A program made the translations under genes and the position numbers. Positions 34,585-43,043 of a DNA stretch of 64,000 nt are shown piece after piece. The stretch's first letter is position 1. Each line of letters opens with the position of its first letter. The notes under the pieces are model-generated. The model worked only from the letters and a program-made list of their open reading frames with translations, did not search any database and was not told the DNA's origin. This DNA comes from an uncultured Bacteroidota bacterium (GTDB taxonomy: Bacteria; Bacteroidota; Bacteroidia; Bacteroidales; P3): the NCBI GenBank assembly GCA_902788805.1, contig CADALO010000001.1, forward strand, positions 1-64,000, read 5' to 3'.

Positions 34585-36351
34585 TTATTTTGTTGCTTCG
34601 AGTTTGTCCGATTTGTCGAAGTAGTGGGTGTGCAGCTGCTCGTGGCTGAGGTGGCCGCAGGGTTCGCCGTAGTACTCCTTGTAAATGGCCATAACTTCGG
34701 GGTTCTCGTGGCTCTTGCGGATGGGCTTGCCAGCGTCCTCGCGGTAGATGGCTTCCATACGCTTGCGGATAATCTCGCTGTTGCCGTGGTGGTAGGGCTG
34801 ACCGGCACCGCCGATGCAACCGCCCGGGCAGGCCATAACCTCGATGAAGTGGTAGCCGTTGGGGTTGCCCTGACGGACCTGCTCCATCATCTTGCGAGCA
34901 TTGCCGAGGCTGTAGACGATAGCGATCTTCAGCGGGAATCCTGCGAAATCGATGGTGGCTTCCTTGACGCCGTCGAAACCACGGGTCTCTTCGAAGTCGA
35001 TCTTCGGCAGTTTGTTGCCAGTGTGGACTTCGTAAGCGGTACGGAGAGCAGCCTCCATAACACCACCGGTGGCACCGAAGATGACAGCGGCACCAGTCGA
35101 CTGACCGAGCGGGCTGTCGAAGTCCTCTTCCGGCATATCGTTGAGGTCGAGGTTGCACTGACGAATCATATGAGCCAACTCGCGGGTGCTGAGAGTGTAG
35201 TTGACATCGCTGTCACCGTTCACTGCCAGTTCCTCACGTGCACGCTCACTCTTCTTGGCCAAGCAAGGCATAATGGAAACGACAACGAGGTCTTCGCGTT
35301 TCACACCCAGTTTCGGAGCTAGGTAGTTCTTGGCAACGGCGCCGAACATACCCTGGGGCGACTTGGCGGTCGAGGGATACTCGAGCAGGTCGGGGAAGTT
35401 CTTCTCGTAGAAGGTGACCCAAGCGGGGCAGCAGCTGGTGAACATAGGCAGTTTCACCTCTTCGCCGGCAAGGGCTTTCTTGAGGCGGCCGAGGAGCTCG
35501 GTGCCTTCCTCCATAATGGTAAGGTCGGCGCTCCAGTCGGTGTCGTAAACCTGGTCGAAACCAAGACGACGCAGAGCGGCAGCCATCTTACCGGTGACGA
35601 TTTCACCTGGTTTCATACCGAACTCTTCGCCGAGGGCAACGCGGACGGCAGGAGCGGTCTGGACAACGACCTTCTTGGTCGGGTCAGCGATAGCAGCCAT
35701 AACATTGGCGATATCGTCGACGAGGGTAAGTGCTCCGACGGGGCAAACCTGGACGCACTGGCCGCAGTTGACGCAGCTGCTGTCGCCGAGGTTCTGCTCG
35801 AAAGCGGGAGCAACAACGGCCTGGAAGCCACGGTTGACACCGCTAAGGGCACCAGCGGTCATAAACTTGTTGCACATAGTCTCGCAACGACGGCACATAA
35901 CGCACTTGTCCATATCGCGGTAAACGCTCAGGGTCGAATCCTTGCGGTAGTGCGACTGTTCGCCTTTGAAGGGGATTTCCTTGATGCCGAGGCGTTTGGT
36001 GAGGCTCTGCAGTTCGCAGTCGCCGTTCTTCTCGCACTGCAGGCAGTCGTTCGGGTGGTCGCTGAGAATCAGCTCGACGACGGTCTTGCGGGCGTTGATG
36101 ACGCGTGCGCTGTGGGTCAGGACTTCCATACCCTCCATTACGTCGGTGGCGCAAGCGGGAGCCAGGTTGCGGCGGCCTTTAACCTCGACCACGCAGACGC
36201 GGCATCCGCCGGGTTTGTTTTCAAAATTCATCCCGTCCAGCTCAAAGTGGCACAGGGTGGGGATGTCGATACCGTTCATACGGGCAGCCTTAAGAATAGT
36301 GGTGCCTTCGGGAACTTGAATCGCTTTGTTATCTATTGTGAGATTAATCAT
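34585..36351 (-). CDS. hydA: [FeFe]-hydrogenase catalytic subunit, group A (HydA/HndD)
   Basis: 588 residues. An N-terminal [2Fe-2S] ferredoxin domain (about 1-78: CHFEL...GGCRVCVVEV...CATDV), a His-ligated [4Fe-4S] segment (DHPNDCLQCEKNGDC), two [4Fe-4S] motifs (CVMCRRCETMC and CVNCGQCVQVCPVGA), and the H-cluster domain with all three signatures: FTSCCPAW, MPCLAKKSER and MACPGGCIGGAGQP. It catalyses reversible H2 formation in the cytoplasm. With the NuoF-like and NuoE-like genes beside it, it would couple NADH and reduced ferredoxin oxidation to H2. The maturation genes (hydE, hydF, hydG) are not in the window. Confidence 0.96.
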   Translation of the reverse strand: MINLTIDNKAIQVPEGTTILKAARMNGIDIPTLCHFELDGMNFENKPGGCRVCVVEVKGRRNLAPACATDVMEGMEVLTHSARVINARKTVVELILSDHPNDCLQCEKNGDCELQSLTKRLGIKEIPFKGEQSHYRKDSTLSVYRDMDKCVMCRRCETMCNKFMTAGALSGVNRGFQAVVAPAFEQNLGDSSCVNCGQCVQVCPVGALTLVDDIANVMAAIADPTKKVVVQTAPAVRVALGEEFGMKPGEIVTGKMAAALRRLGFDQVYDTDWSADLTIMEEGTELLGRLKKALAGEEVKLPMFTSCCPAWVTFYEKNFPDLLEYPSTAKSPQGMFGAVAKNYLAPKLGVKREDLVVVSIMPCLAKKSERAREELAVNGDSDVNYTLSTRELAHMIRQCNLDLNDMPEEDFDSPLGQSTGAAVIFGATGGVMEAALRTAYEVHTGNKLPKIDFEETRGFDGVKEATIDFAGFPLKIAIVYSLGNARKMMEQVRQGNPNGYHFIEVMACPGGCIGGAGQPYHHGNSEIIRKRMEAIYREDAGKPIRKSHENPEVMAIYKEYYGEPCGHLSHEQLHTHYFDKSDKLEATK

Positions 36352-36364
36352 TTTTCTTTGTTTT

Positions 36365-36462
36365 GGGTTTTAAAGGTTTGAAGGTTTTTAATTGTTTTAA
36401 AGGTTCAGGGCTTCGGCCCTTTTAATCCTTTTCAACTTTTAAACCTTTTTCAACCATATTGT
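36365..36462. repeat. Degenerate GGTTTTAAAGG repeats
   Basis: About ten units of GGTTTTAAAGG/GGTTTGAAGG followed by their complement (CCTTTTAACC-like), between the catalytic and flavoprotein genes. It can fold into an imperfect stem. Similar arrays are at 38285-38450 and 47325-47570. Confidence 0.55.
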
Positions 36463-38277
36463 TTATTGAATAGAGATTGCACCGAATTTACAGTTGTTGA
36501 TGCAAGCACCGCACTTGATGCACTTGGTGCCGTCGATAACCATCGAAGCCAGCTTGTGGCCGGGAGCGGTATAGTCGGTACGGCTGATAGCCTCGACAGG
36601 GCATCCCTTAGCGCACTTGCCGCAGCCAATGCACTTCTCGCGGTCGATGACATAGCTCATAAGTTTCTTGCAGACACCGGCACGGCACTTCTTGTCAACC
36701 ACGTGCTCAACATACTCGTCCCAGAAGTTGTCGAGAGTCGACAGAACCGGGTTCGGCGAGGTCTGGCCAAGGCCGCAGAGAGCGGTATCCTTGATAACGG
36801 CGGCCAGGTTGCGCAGCTCGTTAAGGTCTTCCATCGTACCGCGACCGTCGGTAATCTTCTCAAGGATTTCGCACAGACGCTTGTTACCGATACGGCAGGG
36901 CGAGCACTTACCGCAGCTCTCCTCGCAGGTGAACTCGAGGTAGAACTTGGCGATAGCCGGCATACAGCTGGTCTCGTCCATAACAACCATACCGCCCGAG
37001 CCCATCATAGAGCCGGCAGCAACGAGGCTGTCATAGTCGATAGCTGTGTCGAGGTGCTTGGCAGTCAAGCATCCGCCGGAAGGACCACCGGTCTGGACGG
37101 CCTTGAACTGACGGCCATTCTTGATGCCGCCGCCAATCTCATAGATAATCTCACGCAGGGTGATACCCATCGGGACCTCGATAAGACCAACGTTGTTGAT
37201 CTGGCCGGCGAGGGCAAACACCTTCGTGCCTTTCGATTTCTCAGTTCCAATGCTGCTGAACCACTCGGCACCCTTGGTGATGATGACGGGGATGTTGGCG
37301 AAGGTCTCGACGTTGTTCACGTTCGAGGGCTTGCCCATATAGCCGCTGACAGCGGGGAACGGAGGTTTCAGGGTGGGCTCGCCACGCTGGCCTTCCATCG
37401 AGTGGATCAGAGCAGTCTCCTCACCGCAGACGAAAGCACCGGCACCGTAGCGGAGCTCGATGTCAAAGTCAAAGCCGCTGCCGAGGATGTCCTCGCCAAG
37501 CAGACCATACTCGCGGGCCTGGTTGATAGCAATCTTCAGACGCTCGATAGCCAGTGGGTATTCAGCGCGGATGTAGACCAAACCCTTGGTAGCACCGATG
37601 GCGTAGCCGCAGATGGCCATAGCCTCGACGATGCTGTTGGGGTCACCTTCAAGGATCGAACGGTCCATAAATGCACCGGGGTCACCCTCGTCGGCGTTGC
37701 AGATGACGTACTTCTGGTCAGCCTTGTTCTTGGCGCAGAGTTCCCATTTCAAACCAGTGGGGAAACCGGCACCGCCACGGCCACGGAGACCCGAAGCCTT
37801 GATTTCGGCGATAACCTGCTCGGGGGTCATCTCGGTGAGGCACTTGCCCAGAGCCTCGTAACCACCACGGCTGATGCACTCCTCGATGTTCTCGGGATCT
37901 ACGAAACCGCAGTTGCGCAGAGCGATACGAATCTGTTTCTTGTAGAAGTCCATATGCTTCGAGTCGCTCACGTGCTCCTTGTTCTCGGGGTTGGTGTAGA
38001 GCAGCTCGGGCACCTTACGACCCTTGATGATATGCTCGTTGACGATGCGCTCAGCATCCTCGGGTTTCACCTGGGTGTAGAAAGTGTTGTCGGGCATAAT
38101 CTTGACGATGGGGCCGCGCTCGCAGAAACCGAAGCAACCGGTCTTGATAACCTGCACGTCGTCGGACAGACCCTTCTCGGCAAGGATGTTTTTGAAGTTT
38201 TCGATAATCTGGAGGCTGTTGGAGCTCTTGCATCCGGTACCGCCGCAGATTAGGATATGCATTTTGTATTTTGCCAT
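36463..38277 (-). CDS. hydB: NuoF-like flavoprotein subunit of bifurcating hydrogenase (HydB/HndC)
   Basis: 604 residues. An N-terminal thioredoxin-like [2Fe-2S] domain (CGGTGCKSS...GCFGFCERGP, about 10-95), a NuoF core with the FMN and NADH sites (GLRGRGGAGFPTGLKW, CNADEGDPGAFMDR, GAYICGEETAL-like), a [4Fe-4S] motif ESCGKCSPCRIG, and a C-terminal pair of [4Fe-4S] clusters (CIGCGKCAKGCPVEAI and CIKCGACINNC). It binds FMN and NAD(H) and is thought to be the bifurcation site in HydABC-type enzymes. The long opposite-strand frame over this gene is a codon-bias shadow. Confidence 0.95.
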   Translation of the reverse strand: MAKYKMHILICGGTGCKSSNSLQIIENFKNILAEKGLSDDVQVIKTGCFGFCERGPIVKIMPDNTFYTQVKPEDAERIVNEHIIKGRKVPELLYTNPENKEHVSDSKHMDFYKKQIRIALRNCGFVDPENIEECISRGGYEALGKCLTEMTPEQVIAEIKASGLRGRGGAGFPTGLKWELCAKNKADQKYVICNADEGDPGAFMDRSILEGDPNSIVEAMAICGYAIGATKGLVYIRAEYPLAIERLKIAINQAREYGLLGEDILGSGFDFDIELRYGAGAFVCGEETALIHSMEGQRGEPTLKPPFPAVSGYMGKPSNVNNVETFANIPVIITKGAEWFSSIGTEKSKGTKVFALAGQINNVGLIEVPMGITLREIIYEIGGGIKNGRQFKAVQTGGPSGGCLTAKHLDTAIDYDSLVAAGSMMGSGGMVVMDETSCMPAIAKFYLEFTCEESCGKCSPCRIGNKRLCEILEKITDGRGTMEDLNELRNLAAVIKDTALCGLGQTSPNPVLSTLDNFWDEYVEHVVDKKCRAGVCKKLMSYVIDREKCIGCGKCAKGCPVEAISRTDYTAPGHKLASMVIDGTKCIKCGACINNCKFGAISIQ

Positions 38278-38284
38278 AATTCTC

Positions 38285-38450
38285 TTTTTTGAGGTTTTAA
38301 GGGTTTAAAGGTTCAAGGGTTTGAAGGTCTTGGGGAGTTGAAGGTTTTAGGGTTTAAGGGGTTAAAGGTTCTTGCGCCTTTCCAGCCTTCCCGACCTTTT
38401 CAACTATACCAACCTTTCCAACCTTTTTAACCTTTCCAACCTTTACAACT
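38285..38450. repeat. Degenerate GGGTTTAAAGG array and its inverted complement
   Basis: The first half is a row of GGTTTAAAGG/GGTTTGAAGG units and the second half a row of CCTTTCCAACC/CCTTTTTAACC units. The transcript could fold into a long imperfect hairpin between the HndB-like and flavoprotein genes of the same operon. Confidence 0.55.
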
Positions 38451-38846
38451 TTACTTATCGATTGTTTCGTAATTAACGGGGATGATGCCTTCAACCAGTT
38501 CGCCGTTCTGGACGTACTTGGTCAGAATCTCGTCGGCGCGGTCGTTGTCCACGTGGCCGAAAACGATGGGGTCCTTGCCAGGCACGCGCACCTCGAGGGT
38601 GGGCTCAGCGTGGCAGTAGCCCATACAGCCAGTCTGTGTGAACACAGCAGCGATGCCCAGCTCGTCGGCCTTCTGCATCATATGTTCCATTACTTTCTTG
38701 GCGCCGGCGGCGATACCGCAGGTTGCCATAGCGACTTTGATTTGCACAAGCGATTCCGGGTTCTCCGCTTTCTCGCGGATGTCCAGATTCGACTGAAGCT
38801 TTTCTCTCATAGCCTTCAAGTCGGCTAGCGATTTAACTTTTGTCAT
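38451..38846 (-). CDS. hndB: HndB-like thioredoxin-fold [2Fe-2S] ferredoxin subunit
   Basis: 131 residues. A basic helical N-terminus (SLADLKAMREKLQSNLDIRE) leads into a [2Fe-2S] thioredoxin-like domain with ligands in MATCGIAAGAKKV and TQTGCMGYCHAEP. This matches the HndB subunit of NADP/NAD-reducing hydrogenases. It is the first gene of the hydrogenase operon, with a promoter at 38939-38969. Its likely job is intersubunit electron transfer. Confidence 0.9.
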   Translation of the reverse strand: MTKVKSLADLKAMREKLQSNLDIREKAENPESLVQIKVAMATCGIAAGAKKVMEHMMQKADELGIAAVFTQTGCMGYCHAEPTLEVRVPGKDPIVFGHVDNDRADEILTKYVQNGELVEGIIPVNYETIDK

Positions 38847-38938
38847 TGTGTAAACTCCTTTTGTTTAGTTTGTGGATTAATATTTAATTAATTATTATAT
38901 AATGCGTTATGATGTTTTGTGCATAATATTACAGATTG

Positions 38939-38969
38939 CAAAGATACGCAAATTTTATGTATGCGCAAG
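38939..38969 (-). promoter_or_regulatory. Promoter of the hydrogenase operon
   Basis: On the minus strand CTTG (38966-38969), 19 bases, TATCTTTG (38939-38946). The leader to the start codon at 38846 is about 85 bases. Confidence 0.6.
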
Positions 38970-39060
38970 CGTTTTGTAAAAATAATTTACAAAACTCCAA
39001 AAACTTTAGTCTTCGACGTTGAAAGAGTGCGATGTACGCAACTGGCAAGAGGCTGTCGCG

Positions 39061-40365
39061 TCAGCCCTCGTAGCGGCATTTGAAGCGACGTTCGTACTCC
39101 TCGATAAGCATCGGGTGGAAGTCGGGATGGGCTATCTGTATGAGGTCCTCTGCGCGATGCTGGAGGGTGCGTCCCTTCAGACGTGCAATGCCGTATTCAG
39201 TGACTATGTAGTCCACATCGTTGCGCGAGGTGCTCACTGCCGCTCCCTCGGTGAGGAATGGCTTGATGCGCGATATTGTGCCGCCGGCGGCGGTGCTGGG
39301 CATCGCTATGATGGCCTTGCCCTCGCGTGCCAGCGATGCGCCGCGGATAAAGTCCACCTGCCCTCCGATGCCGCTATACTGGCGCATCCCGATGGTCTCG
39401 CTGGCCACCTGGCCCTGCATATCGACCTCGAGGCACGAGTTGATGGAAATCATACGGTCGTTCTTGGCTATTATGAGGGGGCTGTTTACATAGTCAACGG
39501 GGTGGAATTCAACGTCTTTGTTGTCGTCTACGAAGTCGTACAGCTCGCGGCTGCCCATAATGAAAGTCACCACAGCCTTGCCGCGGTGCAGCGTCTTGCG
39601 GCTGCCATTGATAACCCCTTTGCGCATCAGTTCCATTACGCCGTTCGAGAACATCTCGCTATGGATGCCGAGGTCGTTCTTGTCGGTCAGCGACTGCAGC
39701 ACGGCGTCGGGTATGGCGCCTATGCCCAGCTGCAGTGTCGAACCGTCGTTGACCAGCGAGGCGCAGTAGCGGCCGATGGCCATTTCAACCTCGCCGGGTT
39801 CGGGCAGCTGCAGTTCCTGCAGGTGGTAGGCGCAGGGAATGATGTAGTCCATCTGCGACACGTGAATCATTGTGTCTCCGTAGGTTAGGGGCATCATCTC
39901 GTTGGTCTCGACGATGACCGTCTTGGCGGCGCGTATGGCGGCCTTGGCGTAGTCGCAACTCACTCCCAGCGAGCAGTAGCCCTCGGCGTTGGGCGGCGTG
40001 GCTTGGAATACAGCCACATCGCACGGGATGTCGTTGCCTATCATAGACGGCACATCCTTGAAGTAGGCCGGGAAAAAATCGCCCTCGCGACGCTCTATTA
40101 CCTCGCGCGAATTGGCTGAGAGAAAGTTGCTTACGTGGCGAAAGTGGCCGTAGCAGCGCGGTTTGTAGCAGGGGTTGTCGCCCAGCGTGGTCATATGGAA
40201 TATCAGCACATCGTTATAGTCGTCGCAGTGGTCGGCCAAGGTCTGTTGAATAAGGCGCGGTGCGGCCGCGGCGTGGCCCATCACCACACACTGCCCGTCG
40301 TGTATGGCCTTGATTGCGTCGACGGGCTTGGAAACCTTCTTCCTGTAATCGTCTTTCCAGTTCAT
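39061..40365 (-). CDS. Acetyl-CoA hydrolase/transferase family CoA-transferase
   Basis: 434 residues. Family features are LVNDGSTLQLGIGAIPDAVL, the presumed catalytic glutamate in LGIHSEMFSNGVMEL, and the C-terminal YSGIGGQVDFIRGA plus DVDYIVTEYGIARLKG. The length fits the 4-hydroxybutyrate or butyrate:acetate CoA-transferase type rather than the longer Cat1 type. It moves CoA between acetate, propionate, butyrate or similar acids in fermentation. A cobalamin riboswitch lies in the leader (40511-40684), which is unusual for this enzyme and suggests a link to the B12-dependent methylmalonyl-CoA route. The exact acyl substrate cannot be told from sequence. Confidence 0.88.
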   Translation of the reverse strand: MNWKDDYRKKVSKPVDAIKAIHDGQCVVMGHAAAAPRLIQQTLADHCDDYNDVLIFHMTTLGDNPCYKPRCYGHFRHVSNFLSANSREVIERREGDFFPAYFKDVPSMIGNDIPCDVAVFQATPPNAEGYCSLGVSCDYAKAAIRAAKTVIVETNEMMPLTYGDTMIHVSQMDYIIPCAYHLQELQLPEPGEVEMAIGRYCASLVNDGSTLQLGIGAIPDAVLQSLTDKNDLGIHSEMFSNGVMELMRKGVINGSRKTLHRGKAVVTFIMGSRELYDFVDDNKDVEFHPVDYVNSPLIIAKNDRMISINSCLEVDMQGQVASETIGMRQYSGIGGQVDFIRGASLAREGKAIIAMPSTAAGGTISRIKPFLTEGAAVSTSRNDVDYIVTEYGIARLKGRTLQHRAEDLIQIAHPDFHPMLIEEYERRFKCRYEG

Positions 40366-40452
40366 ATTGTCGTGTTTTTATTTGTTATACAATTATTTCG
40401 TCCATCGTCATACGACAATGCGATACACGGCAAAAGTATAGACTGCGGAATA

Positions 40453-40479
40453 GCAGCCGCGAGCTCGAGTGACGGCTGC
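40453..40479 (-). promoter_or_regulatory. Hairpin between the riboswitch and the CoA-transferase start
   Basis: GCAGCCG (40453-40459) pairs with CGGCTGC (40473-40479). It lies downstream of the cobalamin aptamer and has no T tract, so it could be part of an expression platform. Confidence 0.4.
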
Positions 40480-40510
40480 CGACAATCGCTTTTGACGCGA
40501 AAGCATTGTC

Positions 40511-40684
40511 AATCATAAAGGCAGGTATCCTGGCTCTTTGGCATCGGTCGACACCTTCTCAGGCCCGTGGGCCCAATGGTCTCTTGTCGGCCGCATTGCA
40601 CCGCATTACAGTTGCGCGACAGCTCACGATTTGCACGTGATTCCCTCTTAGTCTCCGCTTTTTGACGGAGAAACCTGAATGATA
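40511..40684 (-). promoter_or_regulatory. Cobalamin riboswitch upstream of the CoA-transferase
   Basis: Read on the minus strand: ATGAT (40679-40683) begins P1, then GGGAATCACGTGCAAATC, AGCTGTCGCGCAACTGTAA (the conserved core), and at the 3' end AGCCAGGATACCTGCC (the B12 box, 40519-40534), closed by ATCAT (40512-40516). These are the conserved blocks of the cobalamin aptamer. The only gene downstream on this strand is the CoA-transferase, 146 bases away. Such switches normally repress in the presence of B12. A TATATTTG -7 box is at 40747-40754. Confidence 0.88.
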
Positions 40685-40843
40685 AAATCGTTTAAAGTAC
40701 TGTTGCAAACGCTGTTATAGCCTTGCAGCCTCGCGCGTTCGCAATGCAAATATACGAATATTATTATATTTTTGACCTTGTTTTTGCACCGATTTTTCGG
40801 TGCTTCATTATCAGTACTTTAAGGTACCAACTCCGGTCGTTGT

Positions 40844-40923
40844 ACAATATATGTACAATACTTGTACAATATTTGTACGTTTACAATTGTACATATATTG
40901 TACAAGTATTGTACATATATTGT
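40844..40923. repeat. Long inverted repeat, 35-bp arms, of TGTACAATA units
   Basis: Arms 40844-40878 and 40889-40923 are reverse complements with one mismatch in 35; the loop is 10 bases. Each arm holds three phased TGTACAA sites. It lies between two divergent genes (CoA-transferase and helicase). It may be a cruciform, a set of operator sites or a palindromic mobile repeat. Confidence 0.75.
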
Positions 40924-41030
40924 CAGTGTTGGTCCGGTCCTGATACGGGGTTGGGGTGGGGTGGAAACGGTGGGTTTTTATGTCGGGCCACATACTTTTT
41001 CGACCGATGTGGCGTTAAGAGGTTGTTGTT

Positions 41031-42989
41031 ATGGAATCAAATTCGAGCATATTGCGCCTGCGGGCATTGGACGAGCTGCTCAAAATGGAGCACGACTATG
41101 AGGTGGAGGCCTACAAGAGGTCGCTGCAGGAGGGCAACATCAGCGGTCGCGCCAACGAGCCCGACTGCAAGTATCCCATCGCTATCAGCGGCGCAGGCTA
41201 TAATGCTCTGAACCAGTTGATTCTTACTGTAACTTACGAGGCCGACGACGAGCTTGAGAATGACTTTGAGCCAGGGCAGCCGGTGGCGTTCTTCTACAAG
41301 CCTACGGCGACGCTCGACTTCGAGACGGGCCGTTTTTCGGACTCCGACGGCCTCAAGGAGTTGCCTTTCACCAGCTTTGTCGACAGCTACAAGGAGGGTG
41401 TCATCCAGATACAGATTCCCGGCAAGCAGGCCCTCGCTTCGCTGCAGGGCATTGCCGAACGTAATATGCTGGGCATCCGAGTGGCTATCGACGACACCAC
41501 CTATCGCGTTATGCACCAGGCTCTGCAGTCGGTGGCAACCGCTGACAACGAGAAGGTTGTACGTTTGCGCGAGACACTGGTGGGCAATCTAAAGCCGCGT
41601 TTCCACCAGCCGTCGCCAATCGGTTTTCCGTGGCTCAACGATGTCCAGAACAGGGCTGTGCGCCAGGTGGTTGCGGCGCTGGACGTGGCTGTGGTCCACG
41701 GTCCTCCGGGTACGGGCAAGACGACCACGCTGGTCGAGGCCGTTATCGAGACGTTGCAGCGCGAGACGCAGGTGCTTGTCTGCGCTCCGAGCAATGCCGC
41801 TGTCGACTGGATCAGCGAGCAGCTGATGAGGCGCGGCATCAACGTGTTGCGCATAGGCAATCCGCTGAAGATGAGCGACGAGATGCTGGCGTGCAGCTAT
41901 GAGCGCCGCTATGCCGACCATCCCGACTACCACGAGCTGTGGAACATCCGCAAGACGCTTAACGAAGGCCTCAACGACAAGTCGGGGCGCTCGCGGCAGA
42001 ACTTGCGGCGCCGCCTGAAACACAGACAGATGGAGCTGGAAATCAAGATTAATGCCGACCTCTTTGAGCAGGCCAGCGTGGTCAGTTGCACGCTCATCGG
42101 CAGCGCCTACCATATTATGGAGCATTGCCACTTCAGCACGCTCTTTATCGACGAGGCGGCGCAGGCCCTCGAGCCCGCTTGCTGGGCCGCCATACTGAAG
42201 GCCGACCGTGTGGTGCTGTGCGGCGACCATCAGCAGCTGCCTCCAACTGTGAAGTGCTTCGAGGCGGCACGCAAAGGCTTGTCAAACACGCTGATGCAGT
42301 ATGTTGTCAGGACCAAGCCTGAGTGCGTTACGCTGCTCACCACGCAGTATCGTATGCATCGCGACATTATGGAGTTTCCGTCGCGCTGGTTCTATCACGG
42401 CGCACTGCAGGCCGCGCCCGAGGTGGCCGACCGACTGGTGCACCTGATGGACACGCCACTGACGTGGATCGACACGGTGCGCTGCGGTTTCGGCGAGCGT
42501 CAAAACCGCTCGATGAGCCGTCTCAACACCGACGAGGCCAAGTTGGTGGTGCACACGCTTCGCGACTATGTGGATATGATAGGCCTTGAGCGGCTTGTGG
42601 CTGAACGTGTGGATTTTGGCATCATATCGCCCTATCGTGCCCAGGTGCGTATGATAAGACGGCTGCTCAAGATGCAGAAGTTCTACCGCCGTCTGCGCGG
42701 ACAGGTGAGCGTAAACACCGTCGACGGCTTCCAAGGGCAGGAGCGCGACGTGATTATTATAAGTATGGTACGCGACAATGAGAAGGGCGATATCGGCTTT
42801 CTCGGCGACCTGCGGCGTATGAATGTCGCCATCACCCGCGCGCGGATGAAGCTCATTGTCATAGGCAACAGCGAGACGCTGTCGCGCCACCGCTTCTACA
42901 ACGCGCTTTTCGAGCATTTCCGCGACCGCGGCGAGGTCATTGAGGCCCTGCCGCCCGACGAGGCGCAGAATGCGCCGGAGCAGAGATAA
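41031..42989 (+). CDS. SF1 (Upf1/IGHMBP2-like) DNA/RNA helicase
   Basis: 652 residues. Motif I VVHGPPGTGKTTTLVEAV (about 222-239), motif Ia VLVCAPSNAAVDWI, motif II TLFIDEAAQALEPA (DEAA), motif III VVLCGDHQQLPPTV, motif V/VI VNTVDGFQGQERDVIIISMVR and MNVAITRARMKLIVIGN. An N-terminal beta-barrel stalk-like region (about 60-130) precedes the core. This is the Upf1-like SF1B group; bacterial members are poorly studied and may act on nucleic-acid repair or RNA. It is divergent from the CoA-transferase with the long inverted repeat in between. Confidence 0.88.
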   Translation: MESNSSILRLRALDELLKMEHDYEVEAYKRSLQEGNISGRANEPDCKYPIAISGAGYNALNQLILTVTYEADDELENDFEPGQPVAFFYKPTATLDFETGRFSDSDGLKELPFTSFVDSYKEGVIQIQIPGKQALASLQGIAERNMLGIRVAIDDTTYRVMHQALQSVATADNEKVVRLRETLVGNLKPRFHQPSPIGFPWLNDVQNRAVRQVVAALDVAVVHGPPGTGKTTTLVEAVIETLQRETQVLVCAPSNAAVDWISEQLMRRGINVLRIGNPLKMSDEMLACSYERRYADHPDYHELWNIRKTLNEGLNDKSGRSRQNLRRRLKHRQMELEIKINADLFEQASVVSCTLIGSAYHIMEHCHFSTLFIDEAAQALEPACWAAILKADRVVLCGDHQQLPPTVKCFEAARKGLSNTLMQYVVRTKPECVTLLTTQYRMHRDIMEFPSRWFYHGALQAAPEVADRLVHLMDTPLTWIDTVRCGFGERQNRSMSRLNTDEAKLVVHTLRDYVDMIGLERLVAERVDFGIISPYRAQVRMIRRLLKMQKFYRRLRGQVSVNTVDGFQGQERDVIIISMVRDNEKGDIGFLGDLRRMNVAITRARMKLIVIGNSETLSRHRFYNALFEHFRDRGEVIEALPPDEAQNAPEQR

Positions 42990-43014
42990 GAAAAGGGCGC
43001 CCGAAGGCACCCTT
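42990..43014 (-). terminator. Terminator of the B12-controlled T9SS gene
   Basis: On the minus strand AAGGGTGCC, loop TTCG, GGCGCCCTT then TTTCTTA; a UUCG tetraloop stem with one U-G pair. It sits 30 bases after the stop codon at 43044. Confidence 0.7.
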
Positions 43015-43043
43015 GCAAAAAATACTGATAATTGCCAAATCGT

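Noticed and set aside
36466..38253. A 595-codon open frame on the plus strand opposite the hydrogenase flavoprotein gene
   Set aside because: It mirrors a well-conserved minus-strand gene in codon phase; its composition is rich in Ala, Val, Asp and Leu without any domain. It is a shadow caused by G+C-rich codon bias.
40740..41030. A short coding gene over the TGTACAATA inverted repeat
   Set aside because: The frames there (rich in Tyr, Cys, Ile) arise only from the repeat sequence on both strands and have no recognisable start context.
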